In this document: positions 1 to 8,345 of the stretch, in pieces
Layout of the letters: the number at the start of each line of letters is the position of its first letter
How positions within the stretch are numbered: position 1 is the first letter of the stretch
Source of the DNA: Auritidibacter sp. Marseille-P8566
Lineage (GTDB): Bacteria > Actinomycetota > Actinomycetes > Actinomycetales > Microbacteriaceae
Assembly: GCA_945860535.1 (NCBI GenBank)
Contig: CAMAQN010000008.1
Span: forward strand, 1-32,344
Length of the DNA stretch: 32,344 bases
Reading direction: 5' to 3'
Position numbers and translations under genes: made by a program
The notes under the pieces: generated by a model
Told to the model about the DNA's origin: nothing
The model's database searches: none
What the model saw: the letters and a program-made list of their open reading frames with translations, nothing else

Positions 1-465
1 GGTTCATCCGGTTCAAGACTTATGCGCCTGCTGCATGACGAGCCTGAGGTTTGTGTGTCCATCACAGAATTGAAAGCCCTCAAGGTTGCGCGTTCAACTT
101 TTAACTCAGGCATGCATTACCGATCGGTGGTGATTTTTGGCAAGGCGAGCTTGGTAGCCGATGATGAAAAGGATGCCGCCTTAGATGCTCTTAGCAATTC
201 GATGATTCCAGGCCGAGTCCAAGAGGTTCGCTCCAGCACGAAGAAAGAGTTGGCCGCAACCATCATCGTTGCGCTGCCACTTGATGAGTGCTCGGTGAAG
301 ATCTCCGTGAATGAGGTTGATGACGACGAGTCAGACCTAAACCAGGGCACCTGGGCAGGAATCGTGCCAATCATCACAAGCATCGGAACGCCGATTCCAG
401 CGGACGAAGAGGCCGCAGGCCTAGAAGTTCCAGAGTCGATCAAACGCCTCGCTAATAAGCGTTGA
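1..465 (+). CDS. PPOX/NimA-like flavin-binding protein, 5' end cut off
   Basis: This is the 3' part of a pyridoxamine-5'-phosphate-oxidase-related split-barrel protein (Pyridox_ox_2/NimA-like group), which bind FMN. The frame is open to the window edge: codons 1-21 read GSSGSRL directly before the first in-window Met at 22. In the family, an H-G-S-S-x-S-R stretch followed by a VCV(T/S) strand is internal, so the real start lies upstream. The visible part has the VCVSIT strand, an A-R-S-x-F-N-S-G-M-H-Y-R-S-V segment and a VIFG strand, all typical of this family, then a less conserved tail. The stop overlaps the convergent mutase gene by 14 bp. Substrate and physiological role cannot be told from sequence; some relatives are called nitroimidazole reductases. 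Confident of family, not of function. Confidence 0.75.
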   Translation, partial: GSSGSRLMRLLHDEPEVCVSITELKALKVARSTFNSGMHYRSVVIFGKASLVADDEKDAALDALSNSMIPGRVQEVRSSTKKELAATIIVALPLDECSVKISVNEVDDDESDLNQGTWAGIVPIITSIGTPIPADEEAAGLEVPESIKRLANKR

Positions 466-2080
466 GAAGCTTGTGAGCCCAGTCCTTTATCTCAGCTAGC
501 TTGGACTTGGAAGCTTCTTCGGAATCAGCAGTGACCTGCAGATAACACTTGAGTTTTGGCTCGGTGCCGGATGGTCTGATTATGACTCGGTATGAATTAG
601 TGGTGAAAATAACACCTTCGGTTGAAGGCAGGTTCTTTCCAAGTTCGAGGTTCTCAAATTCCGCACGCTCACCAAGAATCTCAGCGACCGGGCTTGCAAT
701 GAGATTGCTCATGATCTTGCCAATAAGTGATAGGTCAGTGACTCGAATCGAAACCTGTCCGGTTGCTATGTGGCCATAGCGCTTTGCCAACCCTCTAAGT
801 AGGTCCAAAAGGCTCATGCCTTCGGCCTTGAGGGTGGCGGCCAGCTCCGCAATAGCAAGCGCTGCGGAGATACCATCCTTGTCTGGAGTGAATTCCGGAT
901 CGATGCAGTAACCCAAAGCTTCTTCGTAACCAAAGCTCAGGTTCGGCACCTTTGAAATCCACTTGAATCCCGTGAGGGTCTGCTGGTATTTCAAGTTGTG
1001 GAACGCTGCCACCTTCGCAAGGCTGGCAGACACGATCGAGTTTGCCAAAGTGCCACTTTGCTTGGCCGAGGCAATCATCTCTGCCAACAAAAGGCCAACC
1101 TGGTCGCCGGTGAGCATTTGGTAGCCATTGCCGCTTCTAATGCCAACTGCCAGGCGATCCGCATCTGGATCGTTTGCAATGATCAGATCCGAGTGCTGAG
1201 TTAGAGCGTGCGCAAAGCTAAGGTCCATCGCACCGGGCTCTTCCGGGTTTGGAAAAGCGACGGTGGGAAATTGACCATCCGGTTCTTGCTGTTTCGCTAC
1301 CGAGCTGAAGACAAAACCGGTGCGGTCAAAAACAGACTTCATGGTTCGGTATCCAACGCCGTGCATCGCGGTGTAGGTGATTCGAAGATCGCTGCGCCCG
1401 GAAGTATCGCTTGCCACCAAAGACGCTGCCCTAGCTACGTAGAGATCGATATCGGCTTGTCCGAGTGTTTCGATGCTTGAGGACTTTGGAATGTCCGAGA
1501 ACTTGGTTTCTAGTGCGATCTGATCTATCAACTCAGCAATCTGCCTGTCCTGCGGAGAAACCAGCTGCGAACAACCGTTTTGACCACCGAGGTAAACCTT
1601 GTAACCGTTGTCTTTGGGCGGGTTGTGACTTGCCGTCACAATCACGGTTGCGCTGGCGTGAAATCTCTTGCCGGTGAAGGCGGCAACTGGAGTCGGCACG
1701 GCGGAGTCGAACAGCCTGGTTTTGATTCCAGCGCCGGCAAAGATTTCGGCTGAATCTTGCGCGAAGATGTCGGAATTGACCCGGCCGTCGTAGCCAACAA
1801 CTACCGACAGCTCGCCGGCTTTATCGAGGTACTCAGCACGGTTGGCATTGAGAAATCGCGCAATTGCGAAAGCAGTCTGCGCGACCACAATGCGGTTCAT
1901 ACGATTCGGCCCAGCGCCCAGTTCGCCGCGAAGACCTGCGGTTCCAAACTGGAGGCGAGAATCAAAACGTGAAGCAAGTCCGGCTTCATCGCCTACTCGA
2001 ATCAGCTCCTCGAGCTCGAGGCGAGTAGTGCCGTCCGGATCTTGTGCCACCCAGTTATTGGCTAGTGCAACTAAATCCAT
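452..2080 (-). CDS. Phospho-sugar mutase (PGM2/phosphopentomutase-like)
   Basis: This is an alpha-D-phosphohexomutase superfamily enzyme of 542 aa, which interconverts sugar 1- and 6- (or 5-) phosphates through a phosphoserine. Visible motifs are FGTAGLRG near residues 45-52, the phosphoserine loop TASHNP with Ser151, the metal loop DPDADR at 304-309, a GYEEALGY sugar-binding loop, and the C-terminal phosphate-binding RPSGTEPKLK. The TAMHGVG segment near 237-243 and the 540-residue length fit the PGM2 branch, which includes phosphoglucomutases and phosphopentomutases, rather than short PMM/PGM enzymes. It starts with ATG immediately after the TAA of the purine nucleoside phosphorylase gene (no spacer), so the two are co-translated. 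That pairing makes conversion of ribose-1-phosphate to ribose-5-phosphate a plausible job (inference). The likely M. tuberculosis counterpart is pmmB (Rv3308). Confidence 0.88.
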   Translation of the reverse strand: MDLVALANNWVAQDPDGTTRLELEELIRVGDEAGLASRFDSRLQFGTAGLRGELGAGPNRMNRIVVAQTAFAIARFLNANRAEYLDKAGELSVVVGYDGRVNSDIFAQDSAEIFAGAGIKTRLFDSAVPTPVAAFTGKRFHASATVIVTASHNPPKDNGYKVYLGGQNGCSQLVSPQDRQIAELIDQIALETKFSDIPKSSSIETLGQADIDLYVARAASLVASDTSGRSDLRITYTAMHGVGYRTMKSVFDRTGFVFSSVAKQQEPDGQFPTVAFPNPEEPGAMDLSFAHALTQHSDLIIANDPDADRLAVGIRSGNGYQMLTGDQVGLLLAEMIASAKQSGTLANSIVSASLAKVAAFHNLKYQQTLTGFKWISKVPNLSFGYEEALGYCIDPEFTPDKDGISAALAIAELAATLKAEGMSLLDLLRGLAKRYGHIATGQVSIRVTDLSLIGKIMSNLIASPVAEILGERAEFENLELGKNLPSTEGVIFTTNSYRVIIRPSGTEPKLKCYLQVTADSEEASKSKLAEIKDWAHKLLNAY

Positions 2081-2902
2081 TTAGAGCTTGGTCACAATCT
2101 CAGCGAGCAGTTTGCCGATACGGGCTTCGGCATTTCGGCCAGCCTCTAACACCTCGGCGTGTGAGAGCGGAGTGGTTTGAATACCAGCCGCCAGGTTAGT
2201 AATCAGCGACATTCCAAGAATCTCCATGCCAGCTTCTCGGGCAGCAATCGCCTCAAGGGCCGTTGACATTCCGACAATGTGACCGCCCATGATTTTGGCC
2301 ATCTGCACCTCGGCAGGAGTTTCGTAGTGTGGGCCGCGGAACTGGACGTAAACACCTTCGTCAAGTGAGGCATCCACTGTCCTAGCCAAATCCCTTAGGC
2401 GCTTGGAGTAGAGATCGGTCAGATCAATAAAGGTTGCACCCTCCAATGGGCTTGAAGATGTGAGGTTGATGTGATCTGAAATCAATACCGCAGCACCGCC
2501 GGCCCACTGAGGCTTGATACCGCCCGCTCCGTTAGTGAGAATCATGGTCTTGGCGCCGGTCGCAGCAGCGGTTCTCACGGAGTGGACTACCGAGCGAACG
2601 CCGTGGTTCTCATAAAAGTGAGTGCGCGCTCCAATAACCAAAGCGTGCTTGCCATTTGGCAGGCGAATAGAACGAATCGTGCCAACGTGCCCAATTACAG
2701 CTGACTTTGAGAAGCCAATGATTTCGCTGCCTGGGATCTCACTTACCGTCTCACCAATTAGGTCGGCAGCCTTAGCCCAGCCAGAACCCAGGGTTAGAGC
2801 GATGTCGTGGCTTGGAATACCGGAGATATTCGTGATTTGTTTTGCAGCCTCTTGGGCTATTTCGAAGGGGTTAGCACCCTCGACGTTGAGTGGATTGACC
2901 AT
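2081..2902 (-). CDS. Purine-nucleoside phosphorylase
   Basis: This enzyme carries out the phosphorolysis of purine nucleosides to base plus (deoxy)ribose-1-phosphate in purine salvage. It belongs to the trimeric PNP/MTAP family: GSGW phosphate loop (residues 39-42 from the chosen start), H-F-Y-E near 95-98, NGAGG at 124-128, GPHYETPAE, and a GMSTALEA segment that carries the nucleoside-site Met. I chose the ATG at 2900-2902, giving 273 aa. A longer frame to 2968 exists, but its extra 22 residues are unlike the family and would run into the start of the divergent gene. Only about 53 bp separates this start from the GTG of the quinone dehydrogenase. A TAGACT box lies just upstream of the ATG on the minus strand, so a very short or absent leader is possible. 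The downstream mutase follows with no gap. M. tuberculosis deoD (Rv3307) is the likely counterpart. Confidence 0.92.
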   Translation of the reverse strand: MVNPLNVEGANPFEIAQEAAKQITNISGIPSHDIALTLGSGWAKAADLIGETVSEIPGSEIIGFSKSAVIGHVGTIRSIRLPNGKHALVIGARTHFYENHGVRSVVHSVRTAAATGAKTMILTNGAGGIKPQWAGGAAVLISDHINLTSSSPLEGATFIDLTDLYSKRLRDLARTVDASLDEGVYVQFRGPHYETPAEVQMAKIMGGHIVGMSTALEAIAAREAGMEILGMSLITNLAAGIQTTPLSHAEVLEAGRNAEARIGKLLAEIVTKL

Positions 2903-2955
2903 AAAAATCAGTCTAACTAACCCCGCAACCCAGATTGGTAGGGGAGAATGAACCC

Positions 2956-4377
2956 GTGGCAAATTCATCTTCGAACCAACATCGAATCGTAATCATTGGC
3001 GGTGGCCCTGGTGGCTACGAAGCAGCAAGAGCTGGCCGTCAGCTAGGTGCCGAGGTAATCCTCATCGAGGACAGTGGCATCGGAGGCAATGCCGTACTAA
3101 CGGATGTGGTTCCGTCCAAGACACTTATCGCTACCGCTGACGCCGCTCAGCAGGTAGCCCAGGCACAGAGCCTGGGAGTTACATTCTCGATTGATAACAA
3201 GCCTGTAAAGCCCAAGGTAGAAATCGACTTAGAGGCTGTGAATAAAAGACTGCTCGCTTTGGCAAAGAGCCAATCCGAGGACATGCTCCTAACCCTCAAA
3301 AACGAAGGCGTTCGGGTTATCTCCGGACGTGGACAGCTTGATGGCAATCATCACGTTGTGGTTCAGCCGACCTTGGGCGGCAAGCCAGAGCGAATCGAAG
3401 CAAAGACCATCATCGTTGCAGTTGGTGCACACCCGAGAGAAGTGCCTGGGTCGAAGCCAGATGGCGACCGCATTTTCACCTGGAAACAGCTCTACAACCT
3501 AAAAGCGCTGCCCGAGCACATGATTGTGGTTGGTTCTGGTGTTACCGGTGCCGAGTTCGCATCGGCCTATTTGCAGCTCGGTAGCCAGGTCACTCTGATC
3601 TCCAGCCGCGACAAGGTTCTGCCGGGAAACGATGCTGACGCGGCTGAATTGATCGAAGACGTTTTCCGCCGCGGCGGCATGCAAATTCTGAACAAGTCTC
3701 GCGCCGTTTCAGTGGTTAACACCGGCACTGGCGTCCAGGTCACTTTGGAAGATGGAGCAGTCATCGAGGGCAGCCACTGCTTGATGGCAGTCGGTGCAAT
3801 TCCAAACACCGAGGGGCTTGGTCTTGAAGAAGCAGGCGTTGAGCTGACCCCAACGGGTCACGTGATTGCCAACAAGGTTGCCAGAACTTCAAGGGCGAAT
3901 GTTTACGCAGTTGGTGACTGTTCGACCGCAATGCCACTTGCTTCGGTAAGTGCCATGCAGGGTAGAACTGCGGTCTACCACACCATGGGAGACGTTGCCG
4001 CCCCAACCAGAATGCGCAATGTCGCATCGAATGTTTTTACCGCTCCAGAAATTGCATCGGTCGGCTGGTCGCAGGCTGAGATCGAACAGGGCCTTGTCCG
4101 CGGTGAGATTCAGAAGGTAATGCTTGAGACCAACCCGAGAGCGAAGATGCAGGGCATCCGCGAGGGTTTCATAAAGCTGTTTGCATCGATTGGCTCTGGC
4201 ACCGTAATCGGTGGCGTTGTCGTTGCACCTAGGGCATCGGATTTGATCTACCCAATCTCGGTAGCTATTGAGAATCGACTAACGGTTGACCAGCTGGCTC
4301 GCACCTACACGGTGTACCCATCGCTGGCAGATTCAATTGCAGAGGCTGCCTCTGCCCTGCACCAACCGATTGACTAA
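2956..4377 (+). CDS. NAD(P)H-quinone dehydrogenase (LpdA type)
   Basis: This is a two-dinucleotide-fold flavoprotein of the pyridine nucleotide-disulfide oxidoreductase family, 473 aa from GTG 2956. An AGGGGAGA ribosome site lies about 9 bp ahead; the longer frame from 2935 adds residues without family support. Visible are the FAD-binding GGGPGG at 15-20, the NAD(P)-binding [10 protein letters not shown] in the middle, YAVGDC before the dimerization domain, and a C-terminal [13 protein letters not shown]. The redox-active CxxxxC of lipoamide dehydrogenase is absent: the site reads [13 protein letters not shown]. The C-terminal catalytic His of HPTxSE is also replaced. Both losses match the actinobacterial LpdA (Rv3303c) group, which passes electrons from NAD(P)H to quinones rather than to lipoamide. 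It stands alone, divergent from PNP, and its stop overlaps the convergent carboxylase gene by 4 bp. Confidence 0.87.
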   Translation: MANSSSNQHRIVIIGGGPGGYEAARAGRQLGAEVILIEDSGIGGNAVLTDVVPSKTLIATADAAQQVAQAQSLGVTFSIDNKPVKPKVEIDLEAVNKRLLALAKSQSEDMLLTLKNEGVRVISGRGQLDGNHHVVVQPTLGGKPERIEAKTIIVAVGAHPREVPGSKPDGDRIFTWKQLYNLKALPEHMIVVGSGVTGAEFASAYLQLGSQVTLISSRDKVLPGNDADAAELIEDVFRRGGMQILNKSRAVSVVNTGTGVQVTLEDGAVIEGSHCLMAVGAIPNTEGLGLEEAGVELTPTGHVIANKVARTSRANVYAVGDCSTAMPLASVSAMQGRTAVYHTMGDVAAPTRMRNVASNVFTAPEIASVGWSQAEIEQGLVRGEIQKVMLETNPRAKMQGIREGFIKLFASIGSGTVIGGVVVAPRASDLIYPISVAIENRLTVDQLARTYTVYPSLADSIAEAASALHQPID

Positions 4378-6146
4378 TCAGTTATATCTAGAATTCGAGT
4401 TCCCGCAGAGATGGTTGCTCCAACGCTTACGCCCATCGAGCTAATCGTTCCCGAGCGATGAGCAGTCAGTGGCTGCTCCATCTTCATTGCCTCAAGCACA
4501 ACCACTAGGTCACCGGCCTCAACATGGTCACCTTCGTTGACAGCAAGTTTGACTACCGTCGACTGCATCGGGGCCAGCAGGCTATTGCCCTTCGCTCCGG
4601 TATGGCTGGATGCTCCCGAGCTCTTCGCACGCTTAGGCGCATGACCTGCTGCAGAACCAATTTCACCAACTAGCAAACGCTTTGGAACGCTTACCTCTAG
4701 GCGCTTGCCAGAAACCTCAACAACCACCTCGTGGCGAGGTTCTGTCTCAGGAAGATCCTCCGTTTGCCCAGACCAAGGTTCGATGGTGTTGTTCCACTCG
4801 GTCTCGATCCAGCGGGTGTAGACACCAAACTTGCCGCTCTCACCGGTAAAGGCAGGGTCGTTTACGATTGCGCGGTGGAAAGGCAAAACTGTCGGTAGTC
4901 CGTGAACCTGCATTTCCTCCAGCGCTCTTCTAGAGCGCTGTAGTGCCTCGGCGCGAGTCGATCCAGTCACAATAAGTTTGGCAATCATCGAGTCAAAGTT
5001 TCCCGAAACAACATCTCCCGAAACAACTCCTGAGTCCACTCGTACGCCAGGTCCGCTCGGAGCAACAAACTGGTGGATAGCTCCAGGCGCTGGCAAGAAT
5101 CCGCGGCCAGGGTCTTCGCCATTGATGCGGAATTCAAAGCTGTGGCCAGAAACCTTAGGGTCGCCGTAATCCAGCACCCCACCCTCGGCAATTCGGAATT
5201 GTTCGCGAACCAGGTCAAGACCGGTGACTTCCTCAGACACGGGGTGCTCAACCTGCAGGCGGGTGTTTACCTCAAGGAAGGAAACGGTGCCGTCTTGAGC
5301 AATCAAGAATTCACAGGTACCGGCACCTTCGTAACCAACCGCCTTGAGAATTGCCTTTGAAGACTCATAAAGCCTGGTCTCTTGGTCAGCAGTTAGGAAT
5401 GGAGCCGGAGCCTCTTCAACCAGCTTCTGGTGGCGACGCTGCAATGAGCAGTCGCGCGTAGAAACCACAACAACGTTTCCGTGCTGGTCGGCAAGACACT
5501 GGGTCTCAACGTGGCGAGGTTTGTCCAGGTATTTCTCCAAAAAGCACTCACCGCGACCAAAGGCAGCAATTGCCTCTCGGGTTGCAGATTCAAATAGCTC
5601 TTGGATTTCGCTTGACTCGCGAACGATCTTGATGCCGCGACCACCGCCACCGTAGGCGGCCTTAATGGCCACCGGAAGGCCGTGAATAGCAACAAAGTCC
5701 TCTACCTCTTTGACGGTCTCAACCGGGTTGATGGTGCCAGGTGCCAGTGGCGCTCCAACAGATTCCGCAACTTTGCGAGCCGAAACCTTGTCACCTAGCT
5801 GCTCGATCGAGGCAGGCTTAGGGCCAATCCAGATTAATCCAGCGTCAATTACTGCTTGAGCGAATTGAGCGTTTTCGGATAGAAAGCCATAACCGGGGTG
5901 AACCGCATTAGCACCTGAGCGCTTAGCAATCGCAATCAGCTTGTCGGAAACTAGGTAAGTCTCAGTGGCGGTCTCGCCGGTTAGGGCGTAAGCCTCATCG
6001 GCAAACTTTACGTGTTGCGCGTCACGGTCGCCATCGGCGTAAACCGAAACGGTGAGGATCCCAGCGTCCTTGGCGGCTCGAATAATTCGAACTGCGATTT
6101 CGCCTCGGTTGGCGATCAGTAACTTGGTAATTCGGCGCTGGGTCAT
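4374..6146 (-). CDS. Acyl-CoA carboxylase alpha subunit: biotin carboxylase + BCCP
   Basis: This subunit carboxylates biotin using ATP and bicarbonate and carries the biotin arm; with a beta subunit it makes malonyl- or methylmalonyl-CoA. It is 590 aa. The N-terminal biotin carboxylase begins [13 protein letters not shown], followed by the HPGYGFLSE motif, the glycine-rich ATP-grasp loop (AYGGGGRGI), and [16 protein letters not shown] with the catalytic residues. A lower-conservation linker (about 450-515) precedes the biotinyl domain, whose EAMKM puts biotin on Lys about 555. The layout and length match actinobacterial AccA3-type proteins. The ATG at 6144-6146 is preceded by only a weak purine tract. 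The partner beta and epsilon subunits and the biotin ligase are 2.4-5 kb away in this window. Substrate range (acetyl versus propionyl-CoA) is set by the beta subunit. Confidence 0.95.
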   Translation of the reverse strand: MTQRRITKLLIANRGEIAVRIIRAAKDAGILTVSVYADGDRDAQHVKFADEAYALTGETATETYLVSDKLIAIAKRSGANAVHPGYGFLSENAQFAQAVIDAGLIWIGPKPASIEQLGDKVSARKVAESVGAPLAPGTINPVETVKEVEDFVAIHGLPVAIKAAYGGGGRGIKIVRESSEIQELFESATREAIAAFGRGECFLEKYLDKPRHVETQCLADQHGNVVVVSTRDCSLQRRHQKLVEEAPAPFLTADQETRLYESSKAILKAVGYEGAGTCEFLIAQDGTVSFLEVNTRLQVEHPVSEEVTGLDLVREQFRIAEGGVLDYGDPKVSGHSFEFRINGEDPGRGFLPAPGAIHQFVAPSGPGVRVDSGVVSGDVVSGNFDSMIAKLIVTGSTRAEALQRSRRALEEMQVHGLPTVLPFHRAIVNDPAFTGESGKFGVYTRWIETEWNNTIEPWSGQTEDLPETEPRHEVVVEVSGKRLEVSVPKRLLVGEIGSAAGHAPKRAKSSGASSHTGAKGNSLLAPMQSTVVKLAVNEGDHVEAGDLVVVLEAMKMEQPLTAHRSGTISSMGVSVGATISAGTRILDITD

Positions 6147-6180
6147 AATCGAAAAGCTTATTGCCCTCTAAGCCCTGAAA

Positions 6181-6186
6181 TTTATA
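6181..6186 (-). promoter_or_regulatory. Candidate -10 box for the carboxylase alpha subunit gene
   Basis: On the minus strand this reads TATAAA in an AT-rich part of the 74-bp gap between maf and the carboxylase gene, about 35 nt before the ATG. No convincing -35 is seen at the right distance, so this is a weak call from base composition only. Confidence 0.28.
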
Positions 6187-6220
6187 AGTAAACGACAAAA
6201 AATCTGCCGTTTCGTTGCGG

Positions 6221-6811
6221 TTATCTCCATAGCGATTGGTAGTCGTGACCTAGTTCGGTCACCAGCTCGCGAAGGGCCACAAGTGAAAGTCCAACTACGG
6301 TGTGGTAATCCCCTTCGATGCGCTCAACAAAGGCACCGCCAATGCCATCGATGGTGAATGCCCCAGCAACCTGCAGCGGTTCGCCGGTTGCCACATATTT
6401 GTGAATTTGCTCGTCAGTCAGGTTTGCAAATTTCACAGTTGTCTGCGTTACCTTGCCAACACCTTCGCCAGTTTCTCCATCAATTAGCCAGTGACCTGAG
6501 CACAAAATCCCAGTTTGACCGCGCATTTTTTGCCAGCGTGCAATTGCAACTTCCGGCAGGTGAGGCTTGCCAAGCATTTCTCCGTCCAGCAAAAGCGCTG
6601 AATCGCAGCCTAAAACTAGACCTTCGAAGCTCACGGCCTCGGCCTTGGCGCGAGCCAGCAACAGTGTCATGTCTTGGATCGTGGGTGGCTTTACTGCTTC
6701 AACTAATTCATCTTCATCCACTCCGGGCGAGCGGGTTTCAAAAACGATTCCAGCGTCGGTCAGCAGTCGCTTTCGAGCGGGCGATGTTGAGGCAAGTAGC
6801 AATTTGGTCAC
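6221..6811 (-). CDS. Maf-family nucleotide pyrophosphatase
   Basis: Maf/YhdE-family proteins hydrolyse non-canonical or pyrimidine nucleoside triphosphates to monophosphates (house-cleaning). The old name 'septum formation inhibitor' comes from overexpression phenotypes. This copy is 196 aa, the usual length. It has the N-terminal LASTSPARKRLL phosphate-binding motif, LGCDSALLLDG carrying the catalytic Asp, an R-x-Q-T-G-type substrate loop (KMRGQTG), and the C-terminal FTIDGIGGAFVERIEGD. The start is GTG at 6809-6811 with no Shine-Dalgarno sequence. Only 26 bp separates it from the divergent methyltransferase, so a leaderless transcript is likely. It precedes the carboxylase alpha gene in the same direction. 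In M. tuberculosis Maf (Rv3282) also sits beside acyl-CoA carboxylase genes. Confidence 0.9.
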   Translation of the reverse strand: MTKLLLASTSPARKRLLTDAGIVFETRSPGVDEDELVEAVKPPTIQDMTLLLARAKAEAVSFEGLVLGCDSALLLDGEMLGKPHLPEVAIARWQKMRGQTGILCSGHWLIDGETGEGVGKVTQTTVKFANLTDEQIHKYVATGEPLQVAGAFTIDGIGGAFVERIEGDYHTVVGLSLVALRELVTELGHDYQSLWR

Positions 6812-6837
6812 GGGAGCAAGGTTAGCTGTGGAACACT

Positions 6838-8013
6838 GTGGGAGTGAATCTTCGAGTAAAAATTGAAAAAGTTGCCCACGGTGGAGTTTTTGTAGCCCGC
6901 CACGAGGGACGAGTCATCTTTGTAACCGGTGCTATCGACGGCGAAGTCGTCGATGTTGAGATCACCGAGGACGCTGGAAAGTTTCTTCGCGCCACAGTAA
7001 CAAACGTTGTGGAAGCATCCGAACACCGCAAACCACACTTCTGGAAAGCAGTCCGCGAGGGTGCAGGTGGTGCGGAGTTTGGTCACATCACCTTGGAGCA
7101 CCAACGAGAGCTGAAGAGCCAGGTGCTTGCCGAAGCCCTGCAGCGCATGGCGGGACTCGAGTTTGAGGCCAAAGTCGCAGCTTGCCCTGGAGAGACAGAT
7201 GGCTTGCACTACCGAACCCGCGTCCAGCTCAATGTTGACGCCACCGGCACCGCGGGACCAATGCGACCAAGATCAAACGATGCAGTCTTCACCCCAAATC
7301 TTCCGCTTGCTGTCTCGGAAATTGAAGAGCTTGGCATTCAGCTCAAGAACTGGAATGGCGTAAAGAAGATCTCGATCGCAGCCAGCTCAACCGGAGATTT
7401 GCAGTGGATGGTTGACGGCAAGCTAAATGGCTCAGAGCGTCTAATTGAGCGAGCAGCTGGCCGAACCTTCCGATTGACCTCAGGTGCTTTTTGGCAGGTT
7501 CACAAAGAAGCGGCAAACGTTCTAACCAAATCGGTCTTTGAGGCTGCAGATCTTTTGGAGTTTGATGCAACCAAACCGGCCTTGGACCTTTATGCGGGTG
7601 CCGGATTATTTAGCGCGACCATGGCGGCAAAATACAGCTCAACCAACTTCACAGCCGTTGAGAACAGCAAGCAGGCTGTGAGCGACGGAACCAAGTCGGC
7701 TATCGATCTTTCGAACTTGAAGTTTGAGAAGTCAGACGTGCTTCAGTATTTGCGAATCGCTAGCGCCAAGCCCGGTAGTTTCGACACAGTGGTGCTCGAT
7801 CCACCTCGCTCCGGAGCAGCTGGCAAGGTAATTGATCAGCTGGTCAAGCTTCGTCCAAGAAACATCATTTATGTGGCTTGCGACCCGGTAGCCCTGGCTC
7901 GCGACCTGGGATCACTTTCCAAGGCGGGATACCAACTAAAGGGACTCAAGTCGTTCGACATATTCCCACATACTCACCACTTTGAAGCGGTGGCAGCCCT
8001 AACACTTAGCTAG
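6838..8013 (+). CDS. TrmA/RumA-family RNA (uracil-5-)methyltransferase, no Fe-S cysteines
   Basis: This is a SAM-dependent RNA m5U methyltransferase of 391 aa. A TRAM/OB-like RNA-binding domain fills residues 1-60. The Rossmann domain shows LYAGAG (251-256), a VEN acidic motif after it, DPPRSG (321-326), and VACDP with the catalytic nucleophile Cys348. The C-terminus has the H-H-F-E general-base motif with Glu383. In RumA-type enzymes a CGGC cluster-binding segment follows the TRAM domain; here that segment reads AGGA (76-79), and the only two cysteines in the protein are Cys116 and Cys348. The protein should therefore lack a [4Fe-4S] cluster while keeping the methyl-transfer residues. The target is probably 23S rRNA or tRNA uridine; I cannot say which. 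GTG 6838 is used; GTG 6844 is an equally possible start. No ribosome site is seen. Confidence 0.85.
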   Translation: MGVNLRVKIEKVAHGGVFVARHEGRVIFVTGAIDGEVVDVEITEDAGKFLRATVTNVVEASEHRKPHFWKAVREGAGGAEFGHITLEHQRELKSQVLAEALQRMAGLEFEAKVAACPGETDGLHYRTRVQLNVDATGTAGPMRPRSNDAVFTPNLPLAVSEIEELGIQLKNWNGVKKISIAASSTGDLQWMVDGKLNGSERLIERAAGRTFRLTSGAFWQVHKEAANVLTKSVFEAADLLEFDATKPALDLYAGAGLFSATMAAKYSSTNFTAVENSKQAVSDGTKSAIDLSNLKFEKSDVLQYLRIASAKPGSFDTVVLDPPRSGAAGKVIDQLVKLRPRNIIYVACDPVALARDLGSLSKAGYQLKGLKSFDIFPHTHHFEAVAALTLS

Positions 8014-8036
8014 CCATAGCTGGTTATCGCGATGAG

Positions 8037-8076
8037 TTGCACTTTGGCTCTTCTGGAACCTTCCAGTCAAGTGCAA
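8037..8076 (+). terminator. Nested hairpin, candidate terminator of the methyltransferase gene
   Basis: The outer arms TTGCACTT (8037-8044) and AAGTGCAA (8069-8076) are perfect complements. Inside them CTGGAA (8053-8058) pairs with TTCCAG (8061-8066). The structure starts 24 bp past the stop codon. There is no T-run after it, so it is not a classic intrinsic terminator; actinobacteria often use such U-less hairpins. Confidence 0.5.
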
Positions 8077-8219
8077 GTGAGTTCGTGGGTTTCGTTGCGA
8101 CTGTACGTGACTTACTTCTTCAGATGACGGGTAAGAATTCACTAGCTTTGACTCGCCTGATTTGGTTATTAGACCTTAAATAGTTGACGGGCAGATCTAA
8201 GGACCCCGCTCATTCAACT

Positions 8220-8306
8220 ACCCCCATGCTGAGCACATTCTTCGCGCACCCTTTTTGCAATCAGAAGAACATTTCAATTAAACGAAGTCTTCACCTAAAT
8301 GGGGGT
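8220..8306. repeat. Spaced 8-bp inverted repeat
   Basis: ACCCCCAT at 8220-8227 is the exact reverse complement of ATGGGGGT at 8299-8306, with 71 bp between them. The loop is long for a stable hairpin, so it may be coincidence; it lies just beyond the 3' end of the epsilon subunit gene. Confidence 0.3.
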
Positions 8307-8345
8307 TAAGTTATTGGAATGTTACCTAACGTTTTGGGCGATGGG

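Larger units (their letters stand above)
8014..8345. other. 332-bp gene-free convergent spacer
   Basis: This is the largest non-coding stretch in the window, between the stop codons of the methyltransferase (plus) and the carboxylase epsilon subunit (minus). It holds a nested hairpin at 8037-8076 and a spaced inverted repeat, ACCCCCAT at 8220-8227 with ATGGGGGT at 8299-8306. No reading frame in it resembles a protein I know, and no tRNA cloverleaf was found. The A+T-rich middle (about 8130-8190) shows nothing specific. Confidence 0.6.

Noticed and set aside
2903-2968. 22-residue N-terminal extension of purine nucleoside phosphorylase
   Set aside because: It overlaps the divergent quinone dehydrogenase start and its ribosome site; the ATG at 2900-2902 matches family length.
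6147-6220. Possible intrinsic terminator after maf (CCG..CGG followed by a T-run on the minus strand)
   Set aside because: The stem is only 3 bp and not convincing; the T-run alone is not enough.
8032-8127. 31-codon frame starting ATGAGTTGC in the convergent spacer
   Set aside because: It has no ribosome site, overlaps the nested hairpin, and its composition does not look like a structured or membrane peptide.
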